From Deltaproteobacteria bacterium (lineage in GTDB: Bacteria > Desulfobacterota > Desulfobacteria > Desulfobacterales > Desulfatirhabdiaceae), in contig JACRBZ010000078.1 in the NCBI GenBank assembly GCA_016219185.1, forward strand, positions 93,199 to 157,198: a stretch of 64,000 nt of DNA. Direction: 5' to 3'. This document shows, piece after piece, positions 9,439-18,399 of the stretch. Numbering within the stretch: position 1 is the first letter of the stretch; each line of letters opens with the position of its first letter. A program made the position numbers and the translations under genes. The notes beneath the pieces are model-generated. The model was not told where the DNA came from and searched no databases. It saw nothing but the letters and a program-made list of their open reading frames with translations.

Positions 9439-10341
9439 TCAAGTCTTGTACATGACAACGACGCGATCGTGCCCGGCATAGTCCTTAATGATTTGAAAAG
9501 GATGATAATGACCGCAATGCTGAATCAGTTGGATCACGGCTTCCTTTTGATTGAAACCCATTTCAAGCAGGAGAACACCCTGGGGCTTCAGTAGCGGATG
9601 CGCTGAAAAGATGATCTGTCGAATGGCGTGAAGGCCGTCTGATCGGCCATCCAGAGCCAGCAGCGGTTCAAATCGATTGACCTCGGGCTGAAGGCCGGAA
9701 ATGTCTTCAGAGGGGATATATGGCGGATTCGACAGAATCATGTCAAAAACGGGCTTATTGGGTGAAAACGGATTCAGCCAGTTGCCGGCGACAAATTGAA
9801 TGGCGGTTTCCAGTTGATGACGCCTGGCGTTTATTTTGGCAATATCAAGCGCTTTCAGCGAGATATCCGTTGCAATGTAGCGATATTTCGGTTGCTCGGA
9901 TGCCAGGGCAAGGACAATGGCGCCGGATCCGGTACCCAGCTCCAGAACCTGTTCGGACGAATTCGGAGAAGAGTCCATGGGTTTGAGACAGCTTAAAGCG
10001 GCCTCCACGAGGGTTTCGGTATCCGGCCGGGGAATCAGAACATCCGGGTTGACCTCAAGGTCCAGGGACCAGAACTCTTTTTTACCAGTGATGTAGGCTA
10101 CCGGCTCTCTGTTGACCCGTCGCTTGATCAGGGATTTGAATTCGGAGAGCTCGCTTTTTAATAAGGGCTGATCGTATCTGAGGTATAAATCAATCCGCTT
10201 CAGATTCAAAAGGGCGGCAAGGAGAATTTCGGCAGTTGCCCGGGGGCTGTCAATGCCGTGAGAAGTGAAATATCCTGTTGCCCACTTGAGCAGACTCAGG
10301 ATGGTCCACTCAGCTTCCCTGGGGCCGGGAGGATTCTGCAT
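9439..10341 (-). CDS. prmC: Peptide chain release factor N5-glutamine methyltransferase
   Basis: SAM-dependent enzyme that methylates the GGQ glutamine of release factors. It has a helical N-terminal domain and a Rossmann methyltransferase domain, with SAM motif VLELGTGSGAIVLALA near the middle and the catalytic NPPY motif (SNPPYIPSEDI) in the second half. It has 300 aa. The first codons overlap the prfA end by 32 nt, so enzyme and substrate are coupled. A later start cannot be excluded. Confidence 0.95.
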   Translation of the reverse strand: MQNPPGPREAEWTILSLLKWATGYFTSHGIDSPRATAEILLAALLNLKRIDLYLRYDQPLLKSELSEFKSLIKRRVNREPVAYITGKKEFWSLDLEVNPDVLIPRPDTETLVEAALSCLKPMDSSPNSSEQVLELGTGSGAIVLALASEQPKYRYIATDISLKALDIAKINARRHQLETAIQFVAGNWLNPFSPNKPVFDMILSNPPYIPSEDISGLQPEVNRFEPLLALDGRSDGLHAIRQIIFSAHPLLKPQGVLLLEMGFNQKEAVIQLIQHCGHYHPFQIIKDYAGHDRVVVMYKT

Positions 10342-11395
10342 TCTGGAGGGCCTGGGCCTGGTAATAAGCGGTCAACTGGTCGATGATCTCATCAATATCG
10401 CCTTGAAGAATGGCTTCCAGTTTATAAAGGGTCAGCCCGATGCGGTGATCCGTCATGCGTCCCTGCGGGAAATTATAGGTCCGGATTCTGCCGCTTCGAT
10501 CCCCGGTTCCCACCTGGCTTTTACGATCCAGGGAGCGTTTCTCATCCTGCTCGCCAACCATTTTATCCAATAATCTGGCTCTTAAAACGGTCAAGGCTTT
10601 GGCTTTATTTTTCCATTGGGATTTTTCGTCCTGACAGGTGACCACCAGACCGGTCGCCAGGTGGGTAACCCGCACGGCCGAATCGGTTGTATTGACAGAC
10701 TGTCCGCCGGGGCCGGAGGAGCGAAATACATCAAATTTGATTTCCGTGGGATCGATGTGGACTTCGACTTCCTCGGCTTCCGGAAGCACGGCAACGGTAA
10801 CCGCGGAGGTATGGATGCGACCCTGGGTTTCCGTGGAGGGAACCCGTTGAACGCGATGGGTGCCGCTTTCATATTTGAATGCGCTGTAAGCACCGTTGCC
10901 CTGAATCATGGCAACAATTTCCTTTAAGCCGCCGACACCCGTCGTGTGGTGGGTCATCACTTCAACTTTCCAGTTGCGCTTTTCAGCATACCGGCAATAC
11001 ATTCGAAACAGATCTCCGGCAAAAAGACCGGCCTCTTCACCGCCGGTTCCGGCCCGGATTTCCAGGATGATGTTTTTGTCGTCATTGGGATTTTTTGGAA
11101 CAAGAAGCTGTTTGATCTGCAGATCGAGCTGTTCTTTTTCGCGGCTTAACTTCTCGATTTCATCGCGAGCCATTTCCTTGATGTCCGGATCGCTGTCCGT
11201 TAACATCTCGTGGCTGTTGTCAAGATCACCGATGATTCGCTTGTATTCGCGGTAGGCTGCAACAACCTTGCTTAAGTCCGCATGCTCTTGAGCATATTTC
11301 TGGTAGAGTTCTCGATTCTGAACGGTTTTCGGGTCCGATAGAAGCTTTTCGACCTCCAGAAATCGTTTTTCAACACCTTTTAATTTGTCAAACAT
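10310..11395 (-). CDS. prfA: Peptide chain release factor 1
   Basis: Recognises UAA and UAG stop codons and triggers peptide release. The GGQ motif is seen in SSGPGGQSVNTTDSAVR. The protein has 361 aa, the usual length, and the N-terminal MFDKLKGVEKRFLEVEKLL is typical. It is followed by its methyltransferase prmC with overlapping ends. Confidence 0.96.
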   Translation of the reverse strand: MFDKLKGVEKRFLEVEKLLSDPKTVQNRELYQKYAQEHADLSKVVAAYREYKRIIGDLDNSHEMLTDSDPDIKEMARDEIEKLSREKEQLDLQIKQLLVPKNPNDDKNIILEIRAGTGGEEAGLFAGDLFRMYCRYAEKRNWKVEVMTHHTTGVGGLKEIVAMIQGNGAYSAFKYESGTHRVQRVPSTETQGRIHTSAVTVAVLPEAEEVEVHIDPTEIKFDVFRSSGPGGQSVNTTDSAVRVTHLATGLVVTCQDEKSQWKNKAKALTVLRARLLDKMVGEQDEKRSLDRKSQVGTGDRSGRIRTYNFPQGRMTDHRIGLTLYKLEAILQGDIDEIIDQLTAYYQAQALQNAESSRPQGS

Positions 11396-11421
11396 AACAA
11401 GTCAGGCCAAGGGCCAAGGGC

Positions 11422-11453
11422 AAAAAGAGTCAAGGAACTTGATTCGTTCCTTG
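11422..11453 (-). terminator. Candidate intrinsic terminator after rpmE
   Basis: On the minus strand a perfect 8-bp stem (CAAGGAAC / GTTCCTTG, 7-nt loop) is followed after four bases by five T. It lies between rpmE and prfA, 34 nt past the rpmE stop. Upstream of it are two tandem copies of a 15-bp unit (GGCTTAAAG type) overlapping the end of rpmE that could form an alternative stem. Confidence 0.55.
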
Positions 11454-11486
11454 GCTTTAAGCCTTCGGCCTTTAAGCCTTCAGCCT

Positions 11487-11693
11487 TTATTTTTGAAATT
11501 TCTCATATTTTTTGCGGAACCGTTCGATTCGGCCGGCCGTATCTACCAGTTTTTGTTTTCCGGTAAAAAACGGATGGCATTTGGAACAGATTTCCACATT
11601 AATTTCGGGCTTTGTGGATCCAACTTGAAAATTGTTGCCACAGGCACATTTGATAACCGTTTCTGCATAAGGCGGATGAATCGTCGCTTTCAT
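11487..11693 (-). CDS. rpmE: 50S ribosomal protein L31 (zinc-binding type)
   Basis: Large-subunit protein. The 68-residue product begins MKATIHPPYAETVIKCACG. It keeps all four zinc ligands (CxC near residue 17, CxxC near residue 37), so it is the zinc-containing C+ form. ATG 11693 is chosen over a longer frame because it gives the family N-terminus. It lies between rho and prfA, the common rho-rpmE-prfA-prmC order. Confidence 0.95.
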   Translation of the reverse strand: MKATIHPPYAETVIKCACGNNFQVGSTKPEINVEICSKCHPFFTGKQKLVDTAGRIERFRKKYEKFQK

Positions 11694-11743
11694 TACTCTG
11701 GTGAACTCCCTGTCTTGGTTGTTAATATCATGTTCCTTCAGAA

Positions 11744-12991
11744 TCAAGCATTCATGGAATTTAAAAAGTCCTTATTATTCTTTGTTCCGCTCATTTTTTC
11801 AAGTAAAAATTCAAGGCTGTCCATGGGATTCAAAGAAGACAGCAGTTTTCGCAGAATCCAGACGCGGTTTAATGTCTCGTCATCCAAAAGAAGCTCTTCT
11901 TTTCGCGTGCCGGATTTCTTGATGTCGATTGCCGGAAATACCCGTTTGTCGGCAAGTCTTCGGTCAAGCTGAATTTCCATATTGCCGGTTCCCTTGAATT
12001 CTTCAAAAATGACTTCATCCATTCGGCTTCCGGTGTCGATCAGGGCCGTGGCAATAATGGTGAGGCTGCCGCCTTCCTCAATGTTACGCGCGGCCCCGAA
12101 AAACCGTTTGGGACGCTGTAGCGCGTTGGAGTCCACGCCGCCGGATAGAATTTTTCCGCTGGGAGGCATCACCGCGTTATAGGCGCGGGCAAGCCGGGTG
12201 ACACTATCCAAAAGTATAACCACGTCTTTTTTATGTTCAACCAGCCGCTTGGCTTTTTCGATGACCATTTCCGCCACCTGAACATGGCGTTCCGCCGGCT
12301 CGTCGAAGGTAGAGCTGATGACCTCGGCATTGACCGATCGTTCCATGTCGGTAACTTCTTCAGGCCGTTCATCAATGAGAAGCACAAAGGGAATAACGTC
12401 CTTGTGACTGCCGATAATGCTGTTGGCAATGTTTTGCATCAGCATGGTCTTGCCCGAACGCGGCGGGGATACGATCAGCCCTCTTTGACCAAAACCGATG
12501 GGAATCATCAGGTCCATGATTCGCGTGGAATAATTGTCCGCAGCGCCTTCAATATTCATTTTCCGGTTTGGGTACAAAGGGGTAAGGTTATCAAAGAGAA
12601 TCTTGTCACGCGCCACTTCCGGGTCTTCGTAATTGACGGCCTCAACTTTCAGAAGCGCAAAATACCGCTCGGTTTCCTTGGGTTGACGGATTTGTCCGGA
12701 GATGGTGTCGCCGGTTCTCAGGTTGAATCGCCGGATCTGAGAAGGGGAAACGTAAATATCATCCGGCCCTGGAAGATAGTTGTAGTTGGGTGCACGCAAA
12801 AAACCAAACCCATCCGGAAGGATTTCAAGTGTTCCTTCACCATAGATCTGACCATTTTTTTCAAACTGGGTCTGAAGCAGGGCAAATATGAGTTCCTGTT
12901 TTCGCAGGCCGGCAGCCCCGTGAATGTTATAGTCTTTGGCCATCTGGGCCAATTCGCTGATTCTTTTGTCTTTAAGTTCGGCTATGTTCAT
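11744..12991 (-). CDS. rho: Transcription termination factor Rho
   Basis: Hexameric RNA helicase that ends transcripts. The N-terminal RNA-binding domain contains YGEGTLEILPDGFGFLR. The ATPase part has the Walker A SPPRSGKTMLMQNIA and LLIDERPEEVTDMER, and the R-loop region is DNALQRPKRFFGAARN-like (DSNALQRPKRFFGAAR). It has 415 aa, full length. It is preceded by a gap of about 520 nt with a promoter candidate, consistent with the long autoregulated leaders known for rho. Confidence 0.97.
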   Translation of the reverse strand: MNIAELKDKRISELAQMAKDYNIHGAAGLRKQELIFALLQTQFEKNGQIYGEGTLEILPDGFGFLRAPNYNYLPGPDDIYVSPSQIRRFNLRTGDTISGQIRQPKETERYFALLKVEAVNYEDPEVARDKILFDNLTPLYPNRKMNIEGAADNYSTRIMDLMIPIGFGQRGLIVSPPRSGKTMLMQNIANSIIGSHKDVIPFVLLIDERPEEVTDMERSVNAEVISSTFDEPAERHVQVAEMVIEKAKRLVEHKKDVVILLDSVTRLARAYNAVMPPSGKILSGGVDSNALQRPKRFFGAARNIEEGGSLTIIATALIDTGSRMDEVIFEEFKGTGNMEIQLDRRLADKRVFPAIDIKKSGTRKEELLLDDETLNRVWILRKLLSSLNPMDSLEFLLEKMSGTKNNKDFLNSMNA

Positions 12992-13415
12992 TAATGCAAT
13001 ACCCCGTTGTTTTCTTGCCCGCCGGTCATTTCAGTTCCGCTGTGATGAACCGGGGGTTTGAAGTGAAAAATGGTCAAAACTATAGGCTTTCAGAAAATAA
13101 TTTCAGGAAGGCAGCAGGGAGGGGATCGTATTATTTTCGTACACCCCGACCGATAACGCACCAAAAGCTTTTTCTGAAAGTCTATATTCACATTCGTGTG
13201 CGTCAAGGGAAAAACGCACGGAAAATATGGGAACGAGAAAAAAGACTTTTTTACCGGATCATCATTTCAGGAGCAGATACACATATAATATGCAACCGGT
13301 GATGATTCAGTGCCTTGCTGGATATGGAGGAATAAAGGAATTTCTGAGATTATATGATTGAAGAATTGGTTTAGGTATTCACTCCAAATGGCGGATTTTA
13401 TGCCTTTAAAATAAT

Positions 13416-13444
13416 CTTTTATATCATGATAATAACGATGTCAA
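13416..13444 (-). promoter_or_regulatory. Candidate sigma-70 promoter for rho
   Basis: On the minus strand TTGACA is followed after 17 nt by TAAAAG (or after 15 nt by TATAAA). It lies about 425 nt before the rho start, so the transcript would carry a long leader. Confidence 0.45.
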
Positions 13445-13475
13445 GAAATTTATTGGAAAGTCCTCCGGGCAGATT

Positions 13476-13505
13476 GCAGACTGAAGGTTTTTACCCTCAG
13501 CCTGC
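13476..13505 (-). terminator. Hairpin after pgi
   Basis: A 12-bp stem (two G-U pairs) with a TAAAAA loop lies directly downstream of the pgi stop on the minus strand. There is no T-run after it, so it may be a 3'-end stabiliser or a Rho-dependent end rather than a classical terminator. Confidence 0.4.
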
Positions 13506-13512
13506 CTGATCC

Positions 13513-15129
13513 TTACTCTGAAACCAACATCTCCATATAAAACCGGGTGATGGGATCTATCGAATCCAGCGAATGTGCGCTGTCCTTGTTCCTGGCAGCC
13601 ATTTCTTTGCGGATTTCCCCGGCCAGGACTTTTCCCAGCTCTACCCCGAACTGATCAAACGGATTGATGCCCCAGATGAATGCCTCAAAAACGGTTCTGG
13701 CTTCGTAAAACGACAGGAGTTTACCGATGCTTTCCGGGGAAAGATTCTTTAAAATCAGCGTGGATGACGGACGATTGCCGGGAAAACATCGGGACGGGTC
13801 CGCATCCTCTTTACCGGTGGCAAGGGCCATGGGCTGGGAAAGCAGATTGGCCCAGAGTTCCTGATGATTGGTCACCCCCTTGGACAGGGTCCGGTATTGC
13901 GGGAACAGCGGATGAATAACGCCGATAAATTCGATCGGAAAAGCCCTTCCCTGATGAGCGAGTTGAAAAAACGAATGCTGAGCATTTGTGCCGGGTTCTC
14001 CGAATATGATGGTTCCGCATGGCTCTTCCATGAAGATACCTTCGGTATTGACCATTTTGCCGTTACTCTCCATATTAAGCTGCTGAACATGCGGCGCCAG
14101 TTTGGCCAAAGGGGCTGAATAGGGGATAATGGCCTGAGCCGGATATTTTAGAAAATTATTGTTCCAGATTGCAATCAGTGCGGCCACAAGCGGCATGTTT
14201 TCCTGAACCGGGGCGTTAAGGGCATGAGAATCCATGGCTTCGGCCCCTTTCAGGAAACGCTCAAATATTTCATACCCTAGATACAGGCTGAGGGGTACCG
14301 CGCCGACCGCGGAGCAGACGCTGTATCTGCCGCCGATGAAATCAAACATGTTAAAGGATTGAAGCACGGGATTGGCGGGATTGTCACCCGGGCTTCCCTT
14401 GCCGGTTACCGTTACAATATGTTTTGAGGGATCAAGCCCTTTTTCAGCCATAAACGCCCGGGCCAAGCCTTCATTGGAAAGAGTTTCCGGCGTTGTATAG
14501 CTTTTTGAGATGATCAGCCACAGCGTGGCTTCAGGGTCAATATCCCTGACAATGGCCCCAAAATTGTGGATATCTACATTCGACAGATAGTGAAGATCAA
14601 TGTCTCGGTCCGCATGCGATTTCAGGGCCGTTGAAACGAATTCCGTTCCCAGATAGGAGCCGCCGATGCCGATAACCACAACATGGCGGAAGCGCTTTCC
14701 CGTGGAACCACGAATTATTCCGCCATGAACCTGATCGGAAAATGTCTTGATCTGGCGGTTTACCTCCCTGAGTTCGGAAAGGATATCCTTTCCATCAAGA
14801 TTGATGGAAGTGCTGGAAAAATCTCGGGTTGCCGTATGAAGCGCAGCCCGGTTTTCCGTCACATTCAGCCTTTCGCCCTTTGTCATGGCGGCAAATTTTT
14901 CCAGAGCCCCGCGGCTTCTGGCGAGCTCAAAAAGAAGCTCCAGGGTGATTGCATCGAGGCGCTGGCGTGAAAAATCAAAAAATATGTTCGCGGCGGTCAG
15001 GGAAAATGCGTTTAAACGGTTGGGCTCGGCGATAAGATGTTTCAGATGGTTTTGGGGCTGATTCATCACCTCTGCCCGAGCCTTGAGCTTTTTCCATGAT
15101 TCTCCGGTATAAAGACTTTGTGAAGTCAT
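13513..15129 (-). CDS. pgi: Glucose-6-phosphate isomerase
   Basis: Interconverts glucose-6-P and fructose-6-P. It is 538 aa, the length of the long bacterial form. Visible family motifs include the phosphate-binding IGIGGSYLGTEF, LIISKSYTTPETL, and FDFIGGRYSVCSAVGAVP near the middle. The active-site segment with QLNMESNGKMV comes later and a GINPFDQFGVELGK signature lies near the C-terminus. It is not obviously in an operon: the spacing to the epimerase upstream is 169 nt. Confidence 0.95.
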   Translation of the reverse strand: MTSQSLYTGESWKKLKARAEVMNQPQNHLKHLIAEPNRLNAFSLTAANIFFDFSRQRLDAITLELLFELARSRGALEKFAAMTKGERLNVTENRAALHTATRDFSSTSINLDGKDILSELREVNRQIKTFSDQVHGGIIRGSTGKRFRHVVVIGIGGSYLGTEFVSTALKSHADRDIDLHYLSNVDIHNFGAIVRDIDPEATLWLIISKSYTTPETLSNEGLARAFMAEKGLDPSKHIVTVTGKGSPGDNPANPVLQSFNMFDFIGGRYSVCSAVGAVPLSLYLGYEIFERFLKGAEAMDSHALNAPVQENMPLVAALIAIWNNNFLKYPAQAIIPYSAPLAKLAPHVQQLNMESNGKMVNTEGIFMEEPCGTIIFGEPGTNAQHSFFQLAHQGRAFPIEFIGVIHPLFPQYRTLSKGVTNHQELWANLLSQPMALATGKEDADPSRCFPGNRPSSTLILKNLSPESIGKLLSFYEARTVFEAFIWGINPFDQFGVELGKVLAGEIRKEMAARNKDSAHSLDSIDPITRFYMEMLVSE

Positions 15130-15298
15130 TCCGTCTCCTTGTCATTTGCAAAAAACTTGCATTAACGCCGTAATAAAGAAAATACTCTCAAAGCAAACTT
15201 GGCCACGGCATGTCGGCTATTCCCAAGTATCTTCATGGAAAATGAGAACTCCTCCCCTGGCCCCCCTTTTTAAAGGGTGGATCGTTTTGCGCTAAAGT

Positions 15299-16327
15299 TT
15301 ACGACTTTGAATAATACTCCCTGTACCAGGTAACGAACCTTTCGATTCCGGTTTCAAGGGGAGTCTGGGGTGTAAAACCGGTATCCGCAACCAGATCGTC
15401 GATATCGGCGTATGTGGACACCACGTCTCCGGGCTGAAGATCCAGATAGGTTTTGCGGGCGGTCTTCCCGAGATTTTTTTCAATGATTTCGATAAAGGTT
15501 GATAATTCCACAGGGTTGTTGTTGCCGATGTTATAGATTCTGTAGGGAGCATAGGATGTCCCGGGATCCGGGCGATTCCCGGTCCAGGAAGGATTGGGCT
15601 GGGGCAATTTCCCCATGATCCGGAAGACGCCCTCGATGATATCGTCAATATAGGTAAAATCCCGCTTCATTTTGCCGTGATTAAAGACCTGTATGGGGTT
15701 GCCATCCAGAATCGCCCGGACAAACAGAAATAAGGCCATGTCGGGTCTTCCCCAGGGACCATAGACCGTGAAAAACCTCAGCCCCGTGCAGTGCATGTTG
15801 TAAAGGTGGCTGTAAGCGTGCGCCATCAGCTCATTGGCCTTTTTTGTGGCGGCATAAAGCGATACCGGATGGTCCACGTTGTGATGCACGGAAAACGGCA
15901 TCAGCGTGTTTGCCCCGTATACGGAACTGGAAGAGGCAAACACGAGATGTTTCACCTGATTATGCCGGCAGCATTCCAGAACATTGACAAATCCGACGAT
16001 ATTGGAATCCACATACGCATGGGGATTGATCAGGGAATACCGGACACCAGCCTGGGCCGCCAGGTTCACCACCACGTCAAAGGGCTGGTGTTTCTCGAAA
16101 ACAGATTCCATCCCGGATCGATCCGAAAGGTCATTCTGATGAAACGAAAATTTGTCAAATTCAAGCAGTTGATCCAGCCTGGACTGCTTGAGGCCGACAT
16201 CATAATAGGGATTCAAATTGTCGATACCCGCAACCCGGCAACCCATTTTCAGGAGCCGAAGAGAGAGGTGATAACCGATGAAACCGGCAGCGCCGGTGAC
16301 CAGAACATTTTGAAAATTCAAATTCAT
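15299..16327 (-). CDS. NAD-dependent epimerase, UDP-glucuronate 4-epimerase type
   Basis: Short-chain dehydrogenase of the extended type, predicted to epimerise a UDP-sugar, most like UDP-glucuronate to UDP-galacturonate (CapI/WbpU-like) for surface polysaccharide. The Rossmann motif GAAGFIGYHLS is at residues 12-22. The catalytic tyrosine is in SLYAATKKANE (YxxxK), with SSSSVYG before it. Several WbpP/CapI-like features are present: RFFTVYGPWGRPDMAL and KRDFTYIDDI. It has 342 aa. The exact sugar substrate is inference. Confidence 0.88.
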   Translation of the reverse strand: MNLNFQNVLVTGAAGFIGYHLSLRLLKMGCRVAGIDNLNPYYDVGLKQSRLDQLLEFDKFSFHQNDLSDRSGMESVFEKHQPFDVVVNLAAQAGVRYSLINPHAYVDSNIVGFVNVLECCRHNQVKHLVFASSSSVYGANTLMPFSVHHNVDHPVSLYAATKKANELMAHAYSHLYNMHCTGLRFFTVYGPWGRPDMALFLFVRAILDGNPIQVFNHGKMKRDFTYIDDIIEGVFRIMGKLPQPNPSWTGNRPDPGTSYAPYRIYNIGNNNPVELSTFIEIIEKNLGKTARKTYLDLQPGDVVSTYADIDDLVADTGFTPQTPLETGIERFVTWYREYYSKS

Positions 16328-16464
16328 ATCTGTCCCTTAATGCGTATCATCCAGTAGCACTTAAAACACTATTTTGCGAAGATACTTTTTGAACCGCGAA
16401 TAAGCGCGAATAAAAAAACTTGCCCCCCAAGCTCAAGATTGATGATAGAGCGAGGGCTTTACAT

Positions 16465-17385
16465 TCACTTTTCGGTATCCACCAGCCCTTTGACAAACCA
16501 CCGCTGCATGAAAAGCACGACCAGAACCGGTGGCAGCATGACCAGAAGGGCTCCGGCCAATGCCACGTTCCAGGTGGGAAGGTCATCCATCTGGGGGATC
16601 AGGCGTTTCAATCCGATAACGGCGGTCGACATCTTCGGGTTTGTGGTGATCAGCAGGGGCCAAAGATACTGGTTCCAGCCGTAAACAAAATCAATGACGA
16701 TCAAGGCGGCAATATTGGTTTTGGAAAGTGGAAGCAGAATTTTCGTAAAGAACTTCATGGGCGAGGCCCCGTCGATTTTGGCAGCCTCGCAGAGTTCTTC
16801 TGGAACCGTCAGGTAAAACTGACGGAACAGAAACGTCGCGGTAGCGGAGGCGACCAGGGGAAGAATGAGGCCGGCATAGCTGTCCAGAAGGCTGAACTCT
16901 ATGGAGATGTGAAAACGGCTGCCCGTGAAAAATCCGATGAGCGTATCCACATGAAAAACCTCCAGGATCCGCTGAATCGGGCCAAAAATATTGGCGGTCA
17001 CCTCGTAAGTGGGCAGGATCCGGACTTCCACCGGCAGCATCAGGGTGCAGAAAACCGACACAAATGCGATCTTTCTGAAGCGAAAATCAAAATAAACAAT
17101 GGCAAAAGCCGCCAGCATGGAAACGGATATTTTCCCGACGGTAATCCCCGCCGCCATGATAAAGGAATTCCACATCTGGATGCCCAGGTTGCCTTTGATC
17201 CATGCGGTTTTCAGATTGACCAGAAGCTGATCGCCGGGGATCAGGGGCATGGGGATTCTGGACACTTCTTCAAGCGGGAGCGTTGCCGCAACAATGGTGT
17301 AGAAAATGGGAAATCCGACAATGCCGATTCCCAGAATCAGCAAGGTATAGGTTAATAAATCCAGCCAGGGCGTTTTTTCAACCAT
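16465..17385 (-). CDS. ugpE: sn-Glycerol-3-phosphate-type ABC transporter permease UgpE
   Basis: Second inner-membrane subunit of a carbohydrate-family importer. It is 306 aa with six predicted helices and the cytoplasmic EAA loop EAAKIDGASPMKFFTKILLPL that contacts the ATPase. It follows ugpA by 5 nt and matches UgpE better than MalG in its C-terminus (LIPQMDDLPTWNVALAGALL). Cargo (glycerol-3-phosphate or glycerophosphodiesters) is inferred from the whole gene set. Confidence 0.88.
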   Translation of the reverse strand: MVEKTPWLDLLTYTLLILGIGIVGFPIFYTIVAATLPLEEVSRIPMPLIPGDQLLVNLKTAWIKGNLGIQMWNSFIMAAGITVGKISVSMLAAFAIVYFDFRFRKIAFVSVFCTLMLPVEVRILPTYEVTANIFGPIQRILEVFHVDTLIGFFTGSRFHISIEFSLLDSYAGLILPLVASATATFLFRQFYLTVPEELCEAAKIDGASPMKFFTKILLPLSKTNIAALIVIDFVYGWNQYLWPLLITTNPKMSTAVIGLKRLIPQMDDLPTWNVALAGALLVMLPPVLVVLFMQRWFVKGLVDTEK

Positions 17386-17390
17386 TGCGA

Positions 17391-18281
17391 TTATCCCGTG
17401 TACTGCACCTTTTTTTCAACATATTTGAACTGCAGAACTGTCAGGACAACAATCACGATCATCAGCACAACCGACTGGGCTGCGGACGACCCCAGATCCA
17501 GCCCCACAAAGCCATCCTTATAGACTTTATAGACCATGGTCATGGTAGCGCCGCCCGGGCCTCCCTGGGTGACCGTGTGGATGATGCCGAAGGTCTCGAA
17601 AAATGCATATACCACGTTCATGACCAGCAGAAAAAACAGGGTAGGGGACAGCAGGGGAAAGGTAATGACCCAGAACCGCCGAAGGGGGCTGGCGCCGTCA
17701 ATGGCGGCGGCCTCGATCAGGGATTTGGGAATGGACTGAAGCCCTGCGATGAAAAAAACAAAATTATAGCTGATCTGCTTCCAGGCGCTGGCAATAACCA
17801 CCAGAAACAGCGCATCGGTTCCGTCCAGTATCGGATTCCAGTGAATGCCGAACCAGCGCATGACCGAATAGGATATCACTCCGAAAGAAGGATGAAACAA
17901 AAACAGCCACACAATGCCGGAGATGGCGGGGGCAATGGCATATGGCCAGATCAGGAACGTGCGGATAATTGCCTTGGCCTTTAATGCCCGGTTGGCCATG
18001 GCAGCCACCAGGAGTCCCATTGAAATCGACAGAAGGGCGGTTGAAAAACTGAAAAAAAATGTAATGCCAATGGATTTCCAATAAAGATGATCTTTAAACA
18101 GCCGGCTGAAGTTGTCCAGCCATACGAACTGGGTTTTTACGCCAAAAGGATCGCTTAGCATAAAGGACTGGAAAAGCGCCTGAGCTGCCGGCCAGTAGAA
18201 AAATGTCAAAATGACAAGGGTCTGAGGCAGAATCAGCAGGTAAGGCAGGTATTTGCTGGAAAAAAAAGAGCGTTTCAGCAT
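17391..18281 (-). CDS. ugpA: sn-Glycerol-3-phosphate-type ABC transporter permease UgpA
   Basis: First permease of the importer, 296 aa, MalF-like without the large periplasmic insert. It begins with a positively charged stretch and a helix (LPYLLILPQTLVILTFFYWP). The EAA loop EAAAIDGASPLRRFWVITFP lies in the second half, and the C-terminus runs into a helix with VLQFKYVEKKVQYTG typical of UgpA. It is separated from ugpB by 118 nt containing a hairpin. Confidence 0.89.
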   Translation of the reverse strand: MLKRSFFSSKYLPYLLILPQTLVILTFFYWPAAQALFQSFMLSDPFGVKTQFVWLDNFSRLFKDHLYWKSIGITFFFSFSTALLSISMGLLVAAMANRALKAKAIIRTFLIWPYAIAPAISGIVWLFLFHPSFGVISYSVMRWFGIHWNPILDGTDALFLVVIASAWKQISYNFVFFIAGLQSIPKSLIEAAAIDGASPLRRFWVITFPLLSPTLFFLLVMNVVYAFFETFGIIHTVTQGGPGGATMTMVYKVYKDGFVGLDLGSSAAQSVVLMIVIVVLTVLQFKYVEKKVQYTG

Positions 18282-18340
18282 GGATGAGCGCGGTTGCCTT
18301 TATTGGGGTCAGTGTTCGGGCCGGGATTTGACAGGCAGGA

Positions 18341-18377
18341 GACTGAAGGCATTTGATGGTTCGAATGCCCTTCAGTC
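18341..18377 (-). promoter_or_regulatory. Hairpin between ugpB and ugpA
   Basis: Arms 18341-18353 and 18364-18377 form a stem of about 13 bp with a single bulge and a 10-nt loop. There is no T-run on the minus strand. Hairpins at this place in binding-protein operons commonly protect the upstream mRNA, so that more binding protein than permease is made; this role is inferred. Confidence 0.5.
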
Positions 18378-18399
18378 TTCAGCCTTAACCCTCTCTGAG

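Larger units (their letters stand above)
12992..13512. other. 521-bp intergenic region between rho and pgi
   Basis: No convincing gene is seen. It holds a promoter candidate facing rho and a 12-bp hairpin after pgi. The rest is A+T-rich leader sequence without recognised structure. A 102-codon plus-strand frame here has no ribosome site or recognisable protein features. Confidence 0.6.

Noticed and set aside
12994..13302. 102-codon plus-strand frame between rho and pgi
   Set aside because: No ribosome site, no domain, lies in A+T-rich leader DNA.
16420..17355. Plus-strand frame of 311 codons
   Set aside because: Antisense shadow of ugpE, low-complexity polar composition.
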